A stretch of DNA of 64,000 bases from Tamarix chinensis (taxonomy: Eukaryota > Streptophyta > Magnoliopsida > Caryophyllales > Tamaricaceae): NCBI GenBank assembly GCA_030549775.1, contig CM060177.1:46650244-46714243 (forward strand), read 5' to 3'. Of this stretch, positions 36,255 to 47,284 are shown piece after piece; within the stretch, counting starts at the first letter, position 1, and the number at the start of each line of letters is the position of its first letter. The notes beneath the pieces were generated by a model. The model ran no database searches, was not told the DNA's origin, and was given only the letters and a program-made list of their open reading frames with translations. The translations under genes and the position numbers were made by a program.

Positions 36255-37925
36255 TTTCATAGAAAGGAACTAAATAACATTGACTTTCTTTTACATATAC
36301 CATATAACCCTAAGTTTTTGAGAATTCACAATATAACCTTGAGTTTATAGGTTCTTACACTAGATTACCCTCCATTATTTTTATCATTAACTTTTGTTAA
36401 CTCTTAAAAAATATATAAAAAATAACTTGTAAAATGTCTAATATGCCTTTACCTTTATTACACCCCATTTTACCTTAACTAATTATGGCCTTTTTTTAAA
36501 TAAAAAACCTCTCTCAACTTTCATATAATGAAACACAGGACTTGTAACACCACCATATTCCCCCTCCCCTAACCTCTATTCTTATCACATACATGGAACT
36601 TCAAAATGTAGGAAACAAATTAACCCATTCATTTCCAAAAAAATTGCCTCATAATCTTAAACAAACCCAAAGTTCAACTCCATTATCAACTACACCAATA
36701 CAAGTAGTTTACGAAACAACATCAAGCTCGATAATTTCATCAAACATATTGGGTGTTCTCATTCTCAACCCACACCTATTTACATAGTCAAGCATGTGCA
36801 TATAAATCCCTTTTTAAGACCCAAGTCATGAACATGATTGCCATCTTTGATATCCTATTTGGCATTGAGAATGCTAGTCAAGCTAAACTCATTCAAGTCC
36901 ATCCCAAACCACTCATTTTCACCCAAAAAAAATAAAAACCCTTCTCAAATTCATAAATATTCATACCTAACCAAGAATATATATAAAAAAAACATTATAG
37001 GGGAAGCCAATACAAGCTAATATCTTCTCTAATCCTTTCTATTCCAAATATTCTATGAGAAATGGTAGTGGAAAAATAGATAGGCACTTTCATCTCTATA
37101 TAAAAAGGTAATGGGCTTCACAGACTTTTTCCACTAATTTGATTTTTAAGAATTAGCCTTAGCTTTTGCTTCTTCTTCTTCACTTGTTGACTTTTGAATC
37201 CAACTTTGACGTATTGTTGGGAATGTGTGATAAGAAAAGTTTATGGACAAATAAGTTAAAACTAATAGGCTTGCACTTGAAAAAAAAAGTACAAAAGAGC
37301 GAGAGATACTAATTTTGGATTAAGGAACTAAGTTAGGGAAAAGAGATTGCATCCACTAGCAATCATTGGTGTGATTGAATGATCCATCAGTGTCGTTGAT
37401 AAAAGGAAAGAGGGACATGCTACATTGGGGTCTCATTTGTCAAGCTACAAATTTTTAATAAGGTTGAAGAAGACACAAAAAAGGTGAAGTTAGATCCAAT
37501 AAGATGGATCAATATTGTTGAGCTTCAATGCACTACAATAATGTTGTTTGTTGGTTAAGTGAGATCAACAATTGAAGAGTTGGTGTCAAAGATGCTCATG
37601 GTGGTGGTTTGGCGAGTGGTTCTAGTAGAGATTATAAGAGACCAAATTTATTGAGAAAGAAAGAAATAAATAAAGCAATAAATAAATAATAATGGGTGTG
37701 CACGTAGGTTTCAATAGTTTTTTTTAATTTAAATAACAAAGGCACATTGGAAATTTTATTTTTAGAATTCTAAATTTTTTTTAATGTTAACTAAAATTTA
37801 ATAAAAAAACAAACTTAAGTTTATCTTATACCTATTATTATAAAATTAGGATTATATTATATATTTTGGAAAAAGCTCAACGTTATTAGGTACATTTTTT
37901 CCAATATTTAATTATCATTAGAGAT
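36255..37925. mobile_element. Second MULE-like non-autonomous element (degenerate TIRs)
   Basis: The left side (36255-36440) repeats the same TIR motif, with CATATAACCCTAAGTTTTTG, AGAATTCACAATATAACC, TTGAGTTTATAGG and ATTACCCTCCATTA. The right side (37760-37925), read on the minus strand, has GTACCTAATAACGTTGAG and AAAATATATAATATAATCC. The interior has no recognised gene; the short frames near 36593-37020 are not conserved protein as far as I can see. Confidence 0.4.
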
Positions 37926-37999
37926 TTGAAAGTATTAGTTTGATATAATGTAATATAAGACTGAAATCAAAACATTATCACGTGATATTATAATTTTAG

Positions 38000-38330
38000 T
38001 TTAGGGAAAATGCACCAAATAATATTTATTTTTTTTCAAAATATACAAAATAGCTCTTAGCTCCTAGGAATTCACTATATAACCCTTGATTTTATATGTT
38101 CTTGCACTAATTAACCTTTTTTCACATTTTTCTATAAAGTGGCATTCCATTTCTTCAAAAATATAAAAATTAGCTTAGAAAATGACTGTTATACCCTTAC
38201 TCACTTCCCTCTCTTTTTATATCCATTAACCTCCTTATTTTTCTTAATATATTACCAAAAATGCCCTTAATTTTCTTAGAACCCTTTCCCCACCTAATAT
38301 ATATTCTAAATGAATAAAATTACCAAAATA
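38000..38330 (+). repeat. MULE-type terminal sequence, probable left end of the large MULE
   Basis: GGGAAAATGCACCAAATAAT, CAAAATATACAAAATAGC, GGAATTCACTATATAACCC and TTGATTTTATATGTTCTTGC are a third copy of the TIR motif. It lies on the 3' side of the minus-strand MULE transposase (39927-41958), so it may be that element's left terminus. The partner end would lie beyond the LINE, outside the window. Confidence 0.4.
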
Positions 38331-38780
38331 TCCTAAACTTAATTATAACACTTACCCCCCCCCCTTTCTTCTCTTTCCCTTTCTTAGTTAGCCCCACCCA
38401 AACTAACCATACCCCTCCCTCTCTTCTTGAGCTAATTTTCCCCCTCTCCTCCCTCTCTCCTGCCTCTAACGGTCGTATTCCTAACCCAATTTATTTTATT
38501 TCTCTCATCCCTCTCTTAGCAACTATATGTTTTCCTAGTTATACATCACACCCTACTCTCTCATCCCAATCTCTTTATTCACACATTCACTCTTTGTTTC
38601 TATTTTCTAAAATCCACAACTCTTCACACTCACTCTCAAGTTCTCTTCAACCAAACCTATTATATCACAACATTTCCAACATTATCACCACTATATAAAA
38701 TCATTCCTCACAAGAAAGGTAATAAAAAATTGCACACCCCTATCAAAATTCAAATAAAAAAAGATAAAATTGCCAAATAT
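38331..38780. other. Pyrimidine-rich, non-coding
   Basis: A C-run (near 38345-38360) and CT-rich sequence like a leader upstream of the GRF-like fragment; no gene. Confidence 0.4.
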
Positions 38781-38789
38781 AAATCATAT

Positions 38790-39205
38790 AGCTATGGCAT
38801 CTTCATCATCAACTTCAAAATATCAATAAGGATGGAATAATCTGCTTGAATTCATGCCATTTCATATATAGAATGACACAATTAAAATAGTGCATTATGA
38901 TCAATATCTGGGGAAGATGTATTATAAGCACCTGACTTATGCTTTTTTCTCATGATTAGCACCATAAAATGTAGAGGCCCAAATCCCCCCCAATAAGGAG
39001 GTATATTTGATCATCAACCAACCACACAAGCTAAATAAGTGATTGACAATGATACAAAAGAGACAATACAAAAATTAAAAAATGATGTTGCAACTCTCAA
39101 GTAAGAGTTGAATGGACTTAAAACATACATTACTTGGGCAATTAGCATAGGTTCACTTCTCTTAATTTTCATTTTGAAGAAATGTGCATATATTTAATTT
39201 TTATT
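38790..39205 (+). pseudogene. GRF-type zinc-finger-like fragment (broken)
   Basis: Plus-strand reading with MASSSSTSKYQ, a stop, then NDTIKIVHYDQYLGKMYYKH and LTYAFFS. Further on comes a charged stretch and the end LNGLKTYITWAISIGSLLLI, FILKKCAYI. This resembles small plant proteins with an N-terminal GRF zinc finger (...NPGRRYYKC..Y.FF) and a C-terminal membrane segment. Such proteins often accompany MULEs. The zinc-binding cysteines are largely lost and stops interrupt it. Confidence 0.35.
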
Positions 39206-39926
39206 AGATACCCCTATGACATAAATAGAATGGCATTAGGTACATAGTATTCTAATATTAGGAAAATTAGATTCATTGTCTAATCTTAATCACCAATCAC
39301 GTATGCAAAAATGAATGCCAATGATCACTTCCAACTATTGGCTATACAAAACACAAAAATAGCCATATAGTAGGTTATACAAAAGGTGATCATAGCTTAT
39401 TTATAAGTATGCATCCTAATAGGCCACAATTGGCTATACAAAAAAGGTGATCATTGTGTACTCAAAAAATCTCTACATGTGATCAACTTACTTATAGCCA
39501 TAAGTTGTTAACAAACACTCCCACATTCTACTTCCTAATTTTTAAAAAGGTGAAAAAGCAAAATTAGCTACTAGTCAATCCTTCTAGTTGTTGGTTTATA
39601 TAGAATCTAGGAATTTAACTAGAGATTCCACTTTTCTCTTCATTCCCCTAGATGCTGCAGTTAGGATCCTTCCCTTTATCTTACAATAGATTAAACAGCT
39701 TGGATGTCTTCTTTCTTCTTCCTAGTTATAGTTCCAACCTTTCCTGTTTGACCATATTCCCCATAAAAGTTTCATTTTTGGGCTGCTAATCATTATCCCT
39801 ATTGAAGATGAGATTAATAGTTGTTAGATTTAGACAACAAACCATTTAACAAGTTATTAAACATTGATCTTAGTAGATACATTTTTATTTTCACCCTATT
39901 CTATCATTCTAACCCTTTTTGACCTT
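39206..39926. other. No gene; 3' flank of MULE transposase
   Basis: AT-rich sequence with an imperfect local duplication near 39340-39450 (two GGC(C)A-TATACAAAA...GGTGATCAT segments). Nothing coding was recognised. Confidence 0.4.
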
Positions 39927-41958
39927 TTAATCCTCATCTACACAATAAGGGGCAACAAGACTAGGTTGTCTAACTAGGTTAGGTATTAGGATTAGGGGAA
40001 AGGTGTATGATGTCATTGTATATGACCCTATAGGGGATACATAGAAATAATTTATCACATATTCATTCACATCCAAACTTACATTAACAAGTGTATTATA
40101 TGCATGATTATAGGGAATATCACTTAGCTGCCACCCTTCATGCATACATGTCCATATGTTCAAAATAACTCTAAGCATGGAGCCATAATCTTTTACCTCA
40201 AACTCACCATTTCCGCACCTTATTCACCTACATGTCATACTTTCCTCACAAATTTTCCTCAATGTATCATTGAGTTTTAGGCATAATCCATCACTAGACC
40301 AACCTCACCCAAGGATTACTTAATAACTATTTTGATCATGCATACCCTCCTTATTTTTGTATAAAAAGTGCCAAAAAATTAAGTAAGTATGCATCATATA
40401 ACCTTATAGTATAAATGAAGTGGCATATGGTGCATTATCATCAAAATAAATCATGAAATTTGAATGGAAGATATGTCATACCTTTAAGCATAGATAATAT
40501 GGGCTTGACACTATCCTACCCTAAAATAGAATTGAATAATTCCACCAAGTGTGAGGTAATCACTTCAAAACAAATCCTTGTATCAAACTTAAACTTTTCT
40601 TAATGTTGAAGAGGAATTTCCATGAGATATTAATAGGTGTCAACTAAATGCCTCTTTATCTACTTCATTATATCCTCAAACACAAATGAGCTAGACACAT
40701 TTGTAGCTTACCAAAAAAAATGTCAATCAAAGAGAAACCAATCAACATATAATCCTATCAAGCATCATATTAGATAGGAAGGAAAATGGTCTACTTATTT
40801 ACCTAAAATGAGGTGTTAGATGCTTCTAAAGGAATTTGGCATGCAAATGCCTATAATAATGTCTTTTTGAGCTTTAAGGAAACATGCCACTCAGAGTTTT
40901 CTCCATTCCTTAAAAAAAGTAACACTAGAACTAAATTTTGTAAATTATCTTAGTAGTAAACCTAAATAAAGAAATGAAAATTATACTAATGTACAATGTA
41001 ACCCTATAATGAAAATAGAGTACCATCATGTAAATGACAAGACCATAACTTAATGAGCATTAACGGAACATGTAGGTGTAAAAAGAAATATAAACTACCT
41101 TATGTTGATCAGAGATGAATGCCATTATGGATTCATCAATGTTTTTTAATATAAGTTTCAACATTCTCGATAAATATGCCTAGCTACCAATAGTTTTAGA
41201 CTACACAACACCATAAGCTAGTAGGAAAAATTGATTATTCACATCAAAATCCTATAGCAACAAGGAATACACCACTAAAAACCCCCCTTCAAATGACATA
41301 TGTTCACTATAATTATTGATCTACAACCATTAATTAACCACAAGATCATACAATTAAATGAAATGAAACAATATTTAAACTCATTGATCTCCCCAACTCT
41401 AGTAGAAGAATAGTGGAAAAAACCATAAACCTTTGTCCTCTTTAGGATTTTATAGTAATTTAGGATTATCCATAAGAAGAATCATGAAAACCTCTAATGT
41501 CCTCCCTAGATTTAGTTTTTTTCCTTACACATTAACATTTTCTTCACTATAACCCCATACTTCTCCAACATCAATGTTTACAAGCCTCTAATATGCACAT
41601 TTGCATTACCCCTAACTTATTCTAAAATTTTCTCTATTGACCAATCACATGTAACCATACCATTAACCTCTAGCATCTCATATTCATGCATAAGGATCTA
41701 TATTATCTTCACAATAAATGAACAATCATCACCTAACAAAGAAGCATGGATGCTCCAACTAGACCCTTTGTTGCACACTTATTGTGTACCTACAGTTTTC
41801 CAATTTTATTCTAAGAAAGTTAAACCCTTCCTAAATGAAATAATCTATAAGGTTTGGCATCAAAATGATCTCTTTCAAGAATAATGGTCTAGACATATAT
41901 TTTGATTTCATCAAGCTCCTTATTCCCATACACATGCCCATTATTATCTTCTTTATTC
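39927..41958 (-). pseudogene. MULE (MuDR-type) transposase body, decayed
   Basis: Minus-strand translation shows the plant MULE order. First comes NNGHVYGNKELDEIK (about 41930). Then there are pieces of the MuDR DNA-binding region near 41650-41750 (KILE.VRGNANVHIRGL-like, then LEKYGV). The MULE domain follows near 41270-41430: NEFKYCFISFNCMILWLING, CRSIIIVNICHLKG, NNQFFLLAYGVV, MLKLILKNIDES and MAFISDQHK. Last is a SWIM zinc finger near 40060-40150 (CMHEGWQLSDIPYNHA). The usual 'IIGVDGCHLKG' reads 'IIIVNICHLKG', so the first catalytic Asp is replaced, and one SWIM Cys is Tyr. Several stops and shifts, and an intron-like stretch near 40915-41085, break it. It is the downstream part of the gene whose start is at 59607. 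Confidence 0.75.
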
Positions 41959-41963
41959 AAATA

Positions 41964-43755
41964 TGATAAGTGTATTTTATGCTATATTTTTATGGTGTTA
42001 ATTATCAAATTTTACATTACTTTTCCCTTTTAAAATGCCAATTTAACCTCTCTTAAACCGTAGGTACTCATGATATCAATCATGAAGAAATGAAGAAAAA
42101 TGAGGTGTTTGGAGATCTTTACATAACTAAAAGATCAAATTGGATTCTTCACAAGAAGTCACAAAAATATTCTATGGTAATTCAAGCATAACTTTTTCAT
42201 ATGAACTCTTTTTAGAAAGATAAGATCAATAGCTACAATTTTCATGTTTATTACTTTTGTTGAATCACAATGTAAAATGGTCAAATTGAGCTCAAAAGTA
42301 AATATGAGCTTCTAGAAATATCACAACAATTATATTATCTTTGCGATGATCATGGAGATTAGGTCAAGGTGGAACTTAAAAAACTTTCCTAAACAATACA
42401 ATAACTTTTTTTTTAACTTATTGCATAATTTTAAGCCAAAATAAACCCTCGTCATACCTATATAAACATCATTAACTCAAATTATAAAAGAATATGTGAA
42501 TTCTTCCTATATCATAGAATTCAAGAGTTAGGGTTTCATATTCATCTCACTTAATTATTCTTCATTATTTCCTTCAATCTACTATGTAACTCTATTAATT
42601 AATCCAAAATTTCATCAATTCCACCTTCATACACCCCTAGTTCTTGAATCCTATGATTTGAATTACATAAAACATGCAACGAACAAATGAGGTATTGCAT
42701 AGGAAATAAGATAACATCCAAGAATACAATTCCACTAGGTCACCTTCGTCGGACAAATAGTCTTGTTGAGTTTTACACCTTGATTCTTTTTTGGTCTCTT
42801 CTTTTCCTACCTTAATCTATTCCTTGTGTAATTAATTTTTATATGGGGTATGAAGAAAATAAATGTTGTTAGGGGTGAGATTGATGCCCTAAACTATGGT
42901 TTCAGATATTAATAATAATTTTTGTTAATTTTCATGAGACTGTATTTGACTCTGAATTATTTGGTATTATTTATATATGTGATTCTATTAAGTATAATTT
43001 ATATGGTGCATGTTTTGTTCTTACTTCCTTATAGAAACAATATTTAAGATTATATGATTGCTAAATGGCTATGTAAGCATGTTAGAATTCATGTATATAA
43101 GTTATAGCTAGGTTAGATAACAATTCACCTAATAATTTTATGATTATAAGTAGAATAGTAGAACATTTAGATACGTGTGGATCAAATACAAGCACTACCC
43201 TTGATGTACTAGTTTGGATATTTAGATTAAAATTCTTCCACATTCCACTTGTGCTTAATGATTTAAATCTAGTTAAATATAGGAGCTACTTATTGTGACT
43301 ATACTACTAGAATTCAATAGAATTTAAAATTGATGTTTTCTCATATTAATCACTGTAATAAAATAATATAAGCTATGTTGACCTCCTTTTGGCTTAAAAA
43401 TGTATAGATCTATTTATCATGGCTAATAGGTGAAACAAGAATTAGTTATTATTTCTTAACCTAATATAGTCGCAGATATTGACTCCCCTAACATCTTCAT
43501 TGCTATTAGAATCCTCCATATTTTCTTTCTTATTTTATTTTATTTTTATTACTTTTTAAACCTCCATACTTGTGTTTTTCTTATTATTAGTGATTTTGTG
43601 TGAGTATAGATTCCTATTTAGTATTTTATTTAATTTTATTTATATGTTTACTATACATTAGGTTAGTCCTTTCAATCTCTGACTTAGAACGATACCTATA
43701 TTCACCAATACTATGATCATGTAAAGAGACAGTTTAAACAGCTATGACTACACCA
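41964..43755 (+). mobile_element. Gypsy-type LTR (~1.8 kb), probably solo, inserted in the MULE
   Basis: Starts TGATAAGTGTATTTTATGC and ends GACTACACCA. It is flanked by AAATA on both sides (41959-41963 and 43756-43760). A TATATAAA box lies at 42459-42466. The tail CTGACTTAGAACGATACC, then TATATTCACCAATACTATGAT (near 43680-43715) resembles the ends of Athila/other gypsy LTRs I know. No internal region follows. Caution: the right flank reads AAATATGATAAAGTG and the left AAATATGATAAGTG, so the direct repeat could be longer than 5 bp. Confidence 0.55.
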
Positions 43756-43760
43756 AAATA

Positions 43761-44159
43761 TGATAAAGTGACACTAGAAACGTACATGATGAGGGTTCGA
43801 AGCACACTACACCAAAAATAAGTAATTGATACAAGCCATATAAGATTCAAATAAGAAACAATAAAAAATTTGGGTAGAAATTTGGTAATTAGGGTTTTAA
43901 TTAGGGTTTAGGGTTTTAGTTGTATGTTAAGGTTTATGGCTCAATTTGATTGGGATATTAATGATGAGTTAAAGGATCATGATAGTTATTAATTGATAGC
44001 TAATTATGCTCAAAATCAATGGTGTAATGAAATAGGAAAAATCATTGCTTTGGAAGAGGGTTTGGGTTAGGGTTAGAATGTAAAGACCTTAAATTTTGGG
44101 TTGAATGTGTTGGTGAATGATAGATGGTTGTCATGGATGGATATGAAATTGTTTAATTT
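43761..44159. other. Decayed repeat sequence, telomere-like words but no gene
   Basis: Holds TTAGGGTTTTAATTAGGG-like words near 43890-43920. These look like ordinary plant leader sequence rather than telomeric arrays. A CACTACACCAAAAATAAG string (43806) resembles a CACTA start, but no subterminal repeats follow. Confidence 0.35.
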
Positions 44160-44790
44160 AAACACAAACTAAATCTATCGAATCACACATAAATTTATTA
44201 TAGAAACCTTGAATAATAATTATACAAATTTTGAATTCAAGAAAGAACTCATAAGAAGAACATATTGAAGAATCAATCTTCACTTGGTTGTATTGCATAT
44301 CCCCTCCACGTATATAATATCTCCCTTTTATGATTGATTGTAAACCTCGTCAAATATTATTCTCAATGATAATATAAGCTACAATTAAAAGATAAAAAGC
44401 ACTCCTCAATCTTACATAAAATCGGCACACACATAAAGATAAATAAATTTAACAAGATAACACTTCCCAACAATATCTAACTAAATCTTCTAACTAATAT
44501 GTAAATAATAACTAATATATAGCTAATTATATATGGTTTTGGACAAAAATGACTTGTTTTCTTTATTTGTCTTCATTAAAAATATCAATAGTGATCATTA
44601 AGGCCATCATTGGTTTATAATTACACAAGTAAGCACCTTATTAGGTCTAATGTTATTAGTTTGGCCCAATACCTCAATCAAGGCTAAACTAATGGGTTGT
44701 AATATGAGATAATTTAACCTATGGCTTGTAGAATTTATATTAAATGCTCCCACATCAACCGACATTAACCATTTTAGGATGATATCCACT
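44160..44790 (-). mobile_element. Possible Copia-type LTR fragment
   Basis: On the minus strand, near 44690-44770, is GTCGGTTGATGTGGGAGCAT, TTAATATAAATTC and GGGCCAAACTAATAACATT. This resembles Copia LTR starts that contain a 'CCCACATCGGTT/GTGGGAG' motif. It follows directly after MULE coding sequence (44790-44861), so it is likely another insertion. Ends were not determined. Confidence 0.35.
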
Positions 44791-44861
44791 ATTAAGTGCA
44801 TTAGATTCAATACCTTTATTATACTCCTCTCTACCACGACATGCTCCTCTCCACTAGTACT
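44791..44861 (-). pseudogene. MULE gene fragment between the hAT and the LTR-like sequence
   Basis: Minus-strand codons STSGEEHVVVERSIIKVLNL run from the hAT target site. They are in the same frame as the fragment at 58155-58363 once one target-site copy is removed, so both are parts of one interrupted coding region. Confidence 0.6.
44854..44861. repeat. 8-bp target-site duplication CTAGTACT (left copy)
   Basis: Exact match to 58155-58162. Eight bases is the duplication length of hAT transposons. The identity extends to nine bases (ACTAGTACT) because the right terminus ends in A. Confidence 0.85.
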
Positions 44862-44879
44862 GACACCTGGCAAAGTTGA

Positions 44880-45228
44880 CCCAACCCGACCGACCCAACC
44901 CGAATAACCCGACTTGAAACCCGATAGTAACCCAAAAAATAAAACCTGTTCATAACCCGAAAGCCCGAAACAACCCGATTCAATTTGGACCCGACCTGAA
45001 TTTAGCTAACCCGATAAAGACCCGAACCTAAATTGACCCGAATCGAAGTGACTAAAATCAATAATAACCCGAACTGAGCACACCTCAAACCCGACCCGAC
45101 CCAAACTCTAACCCGAACCCAAACCGACCCGAACTCTAACCCGAACCCGAACCGACCCGAACTTTAACTTTAACCCGAACTAACCCGAACTCTAACCCGA
45201 ACCCGAACCGACCCGAATCAAAATTTTC
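44880..45228 (+). repeat. ACCCGA-rich subterminal array, left arm of hAT
   Basis: Dense ACCCGA/ACCCGACC hexamers interspersed with TCTAACCCGA and AACCGACCCG. Only the hexamer words are conserved, so it is a cluster of sites, not a clean tandem array. A matching zone is at 57765-58140 in the same strand orientation. hAT transposases bind short subterminal repeats, so these are candidate binding sites (inference). Confidence 0.8.
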
Positions 45229-46845
45229 CTTTCAAAAGAAGTGTTAGGCAAATCAGTTATTCATTCAACTCGGTATAAGATTGCTTTGTTTATTTATTTG
45301 CATTTTACTAGTTTTATTCTTTTTTATCCTTTCTAATTAAGAGGTAATGACTAAGAGAATGTGTTTTAGTTCTGTCAAAAGGAAACTGATTTACACGTAA
45401 CACTTTTTTTTTGTCACTAATAATTTTTTGTCCACGAATTTGAGATGCTAAACATGTCATCACTACCACGGAAAGGGGTTTTAATAACGGTTATAGAATC
45501 GCCCGTTATTAAATCTTTAATAACAGTTCATATTAATAACAGTTTTTACTTAAAAACCGTTGTTAAAAAAGAGCTTTTAATAACGGTTCTTATTAATAAC
45601 GTAGGTTCTTATTTAATAAGGTTTTTACTTAAAATATGAAAAATAACAAAAAAACCTCAATTTAGAGGCCAAAATGGCCTTTTTTGGGCTCTGAGATTGC
45701 CCAAACCAGCTCCACCGTTTTCCACGTCGTAGATCTCAAAAAAATACCCAAAATAGCCTCCTAGATCACCCAAATCCGAGGTCACATGAAAAAGTTATGA
45801 CCCTCCAAAGTTTACAGTTGAATCTAGCTCTAAATAATATTAAATCTAAATAATGTTGAATCTATATTCTCCAAATTTTAACAGTTGAATGTGCATTCCA
45901 ATCTCCCCAACGTACGTACGTACGTATCACTGGCTACAGGCATCTACCACACTGTATCTTTTTTTCCTCATTTTCAATTGATATTCAAAGTCCTTGGAGA
46001 CGGGGGAGGGTGTATTTTCTCATTTCTTGTATAAAAAACATGGAGTGCTGTAGTATGCCAGTATGATCAAAGCTAGCCTTTCTGGCCTCATGACATAAAC
46101 AGTAAGGTAAGTTCACAATAACAATTTGATTCAAGTTTCTGAAATCAATTGAAAGCGATTATACTACAGAAAATCTACAGCCAATATGCCGAATCAAAAT
46201 TAGGGATGCCCATTGGCCGGTGTCTGTCACATCTCACGCTAACAAAATCACGGAATCAAAGGTCCAGGGCAACATTCCTGAATCAACAAAGAAAAGTTTA
46301 CTAATTCTGGTAACTACTACTGCACCTTTATTTATCAATCCTCAGATACAATTGCAAGACTAATGAACTCACTCTCCCTTGGGGTTTTTTAACCTAAAGT
46401 TTCAATATCAGCTAGCTATTGAAATCAACTGCCCACGTGGATATTTCAACCCATGAGTCTATTAGCCTTCTGCAAGAAGAGGATCAACACAAATGGGGAT
46501 ACATATAGGGTTCCACCAAGTAGCAGCATCATTCAATTTCCAGAGCATATAAAGGCCTGGCTTTATACTGCCTCAAATTTGAAACATACTACTTTACCTT
46601 CTTAACATGCACCGATGTTCGATACTTGGCATCATCCCTGATAAATCTCCACCAAATGTAGGCAAGGGGAACAGTAGTAGCATGCCAAAGAGCAACTGAA
46701 ACATCAATTTCCTTGCTCGGTGGATATTTTGGTAGACAGAACTGTAACCTCCTTGCTGCTGCTGCTTACAGAGGAAAAATGAAACATCGATTTATCATAA
46801 AAGAAGAATTCCAGATAAAGGAGTAAGATTTTTTACGGTGAATTA
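45229..46845. other. Non-coding part of hAT left arm
   Basis: Apart from the CACTA-like terminus (45461-45640) and a (CGTA)4 run (45911-45926) nothing is recognised. The stretch 46100-46800 looks low-copy and may be further non-coding sequence of the captured RING gene. Confidence 0.4.
45461..45640 (+). mobile_element. CACTA-type terminus with subterminal repeats (fragment)
   Basis: Begins CACTACCACGGAAAGGGG. Inverted and direct copies of TTAATAACGGTT follow (45482, 45498 reversed, 45516, 45532, 45556 reversed, 45578). The CACTA start plus short AACGGTT subterminal repeats is the En/Spm signature. The three bases before it are CAT. No matching right terminus (GTAGTG) was found, so it is a truncated or solo end. 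Confidence 0.55.
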
Positions 46846-47197
46846 GAAAGAGAAGAAGAGTGTGGGATTTGTTTAGAACCCTGCACAAAGATGGTCTTAC
46901 CTAATTGTTGTCATTCAATGTGTATCAACTGCTACAGAGACTGGTACAAACAAAATAATACCGGCTACTTCAAATAACTGTGTTTTTTTAAACAAATTTA
47001 AAAGATCTTGGGATTCTTTTTCCTCACCTCTATTCGTTAAATCAGAAGATTTGTGGATACTTACTCCGAATTCTGATGTGGTTGATGCAGAGACAGTTGA
47101 AAGGGAGAATCTGTTGCAGTTATATCTGTATATTCAGAGTTTACCCAAGGATTCTCCTGATGCACTTTTCTTGGTGTACTATGAGTACCTAATATGA
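46846..47197 (+). pseudogene. RING-finger protein fragment (AIRP2-like family), broken
   Basis: The plus frame reads EREEECGICLEPCTKMVLPN, CCHSMCINCYRDWYKQ and then a stop. The second part (about 47010-47197) is SEDLWILTPNSDVV, DAETVERENLLQLYLYIQSL and PKDSPDALFLVYYEYLI, ending at TGA 47195-47197. Both parts match plant cytosolic RING E3 ligases related to AIRP2 (EREEECGIC...NCYR.W ... EDLW). The middle, including the last zinc-binding Cys pair (CPFC), is lost or scrambled. No upstream exons were recognised, so this is a 3' fragment and not functional. In plants this family ubiquitinates targets in stress signalling. Confidence 0.65.
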
Positions 47198-47284
47198 AAG
47201 AGTGCCAAATCTTCCTAACCTCAGAAATAGACCGGAAGCGGACCGGTCAGACTTTGATAAAAAAAAATTGCCTCTAGAATCTGC

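Noticed and set aside
36593..37020. Short plus-strand frames of 60-64 codons
   Set aside because: Overlapping in different phases inside a MULE-like element with no domain; probably non-coding.
43880..43930. Telomere-like TTAGGG/TTTAGGG words
   Set aside because: Irregular, few and embedded in leader-like sequence; not a telomeric array.
44880..45228. ACCCGA zone as a telomere-like or satellite array
   Set aside because: Hexamers are dispersed with variable spacing and match the other arm of the hAT; better explained as subterminal transposon sequence.
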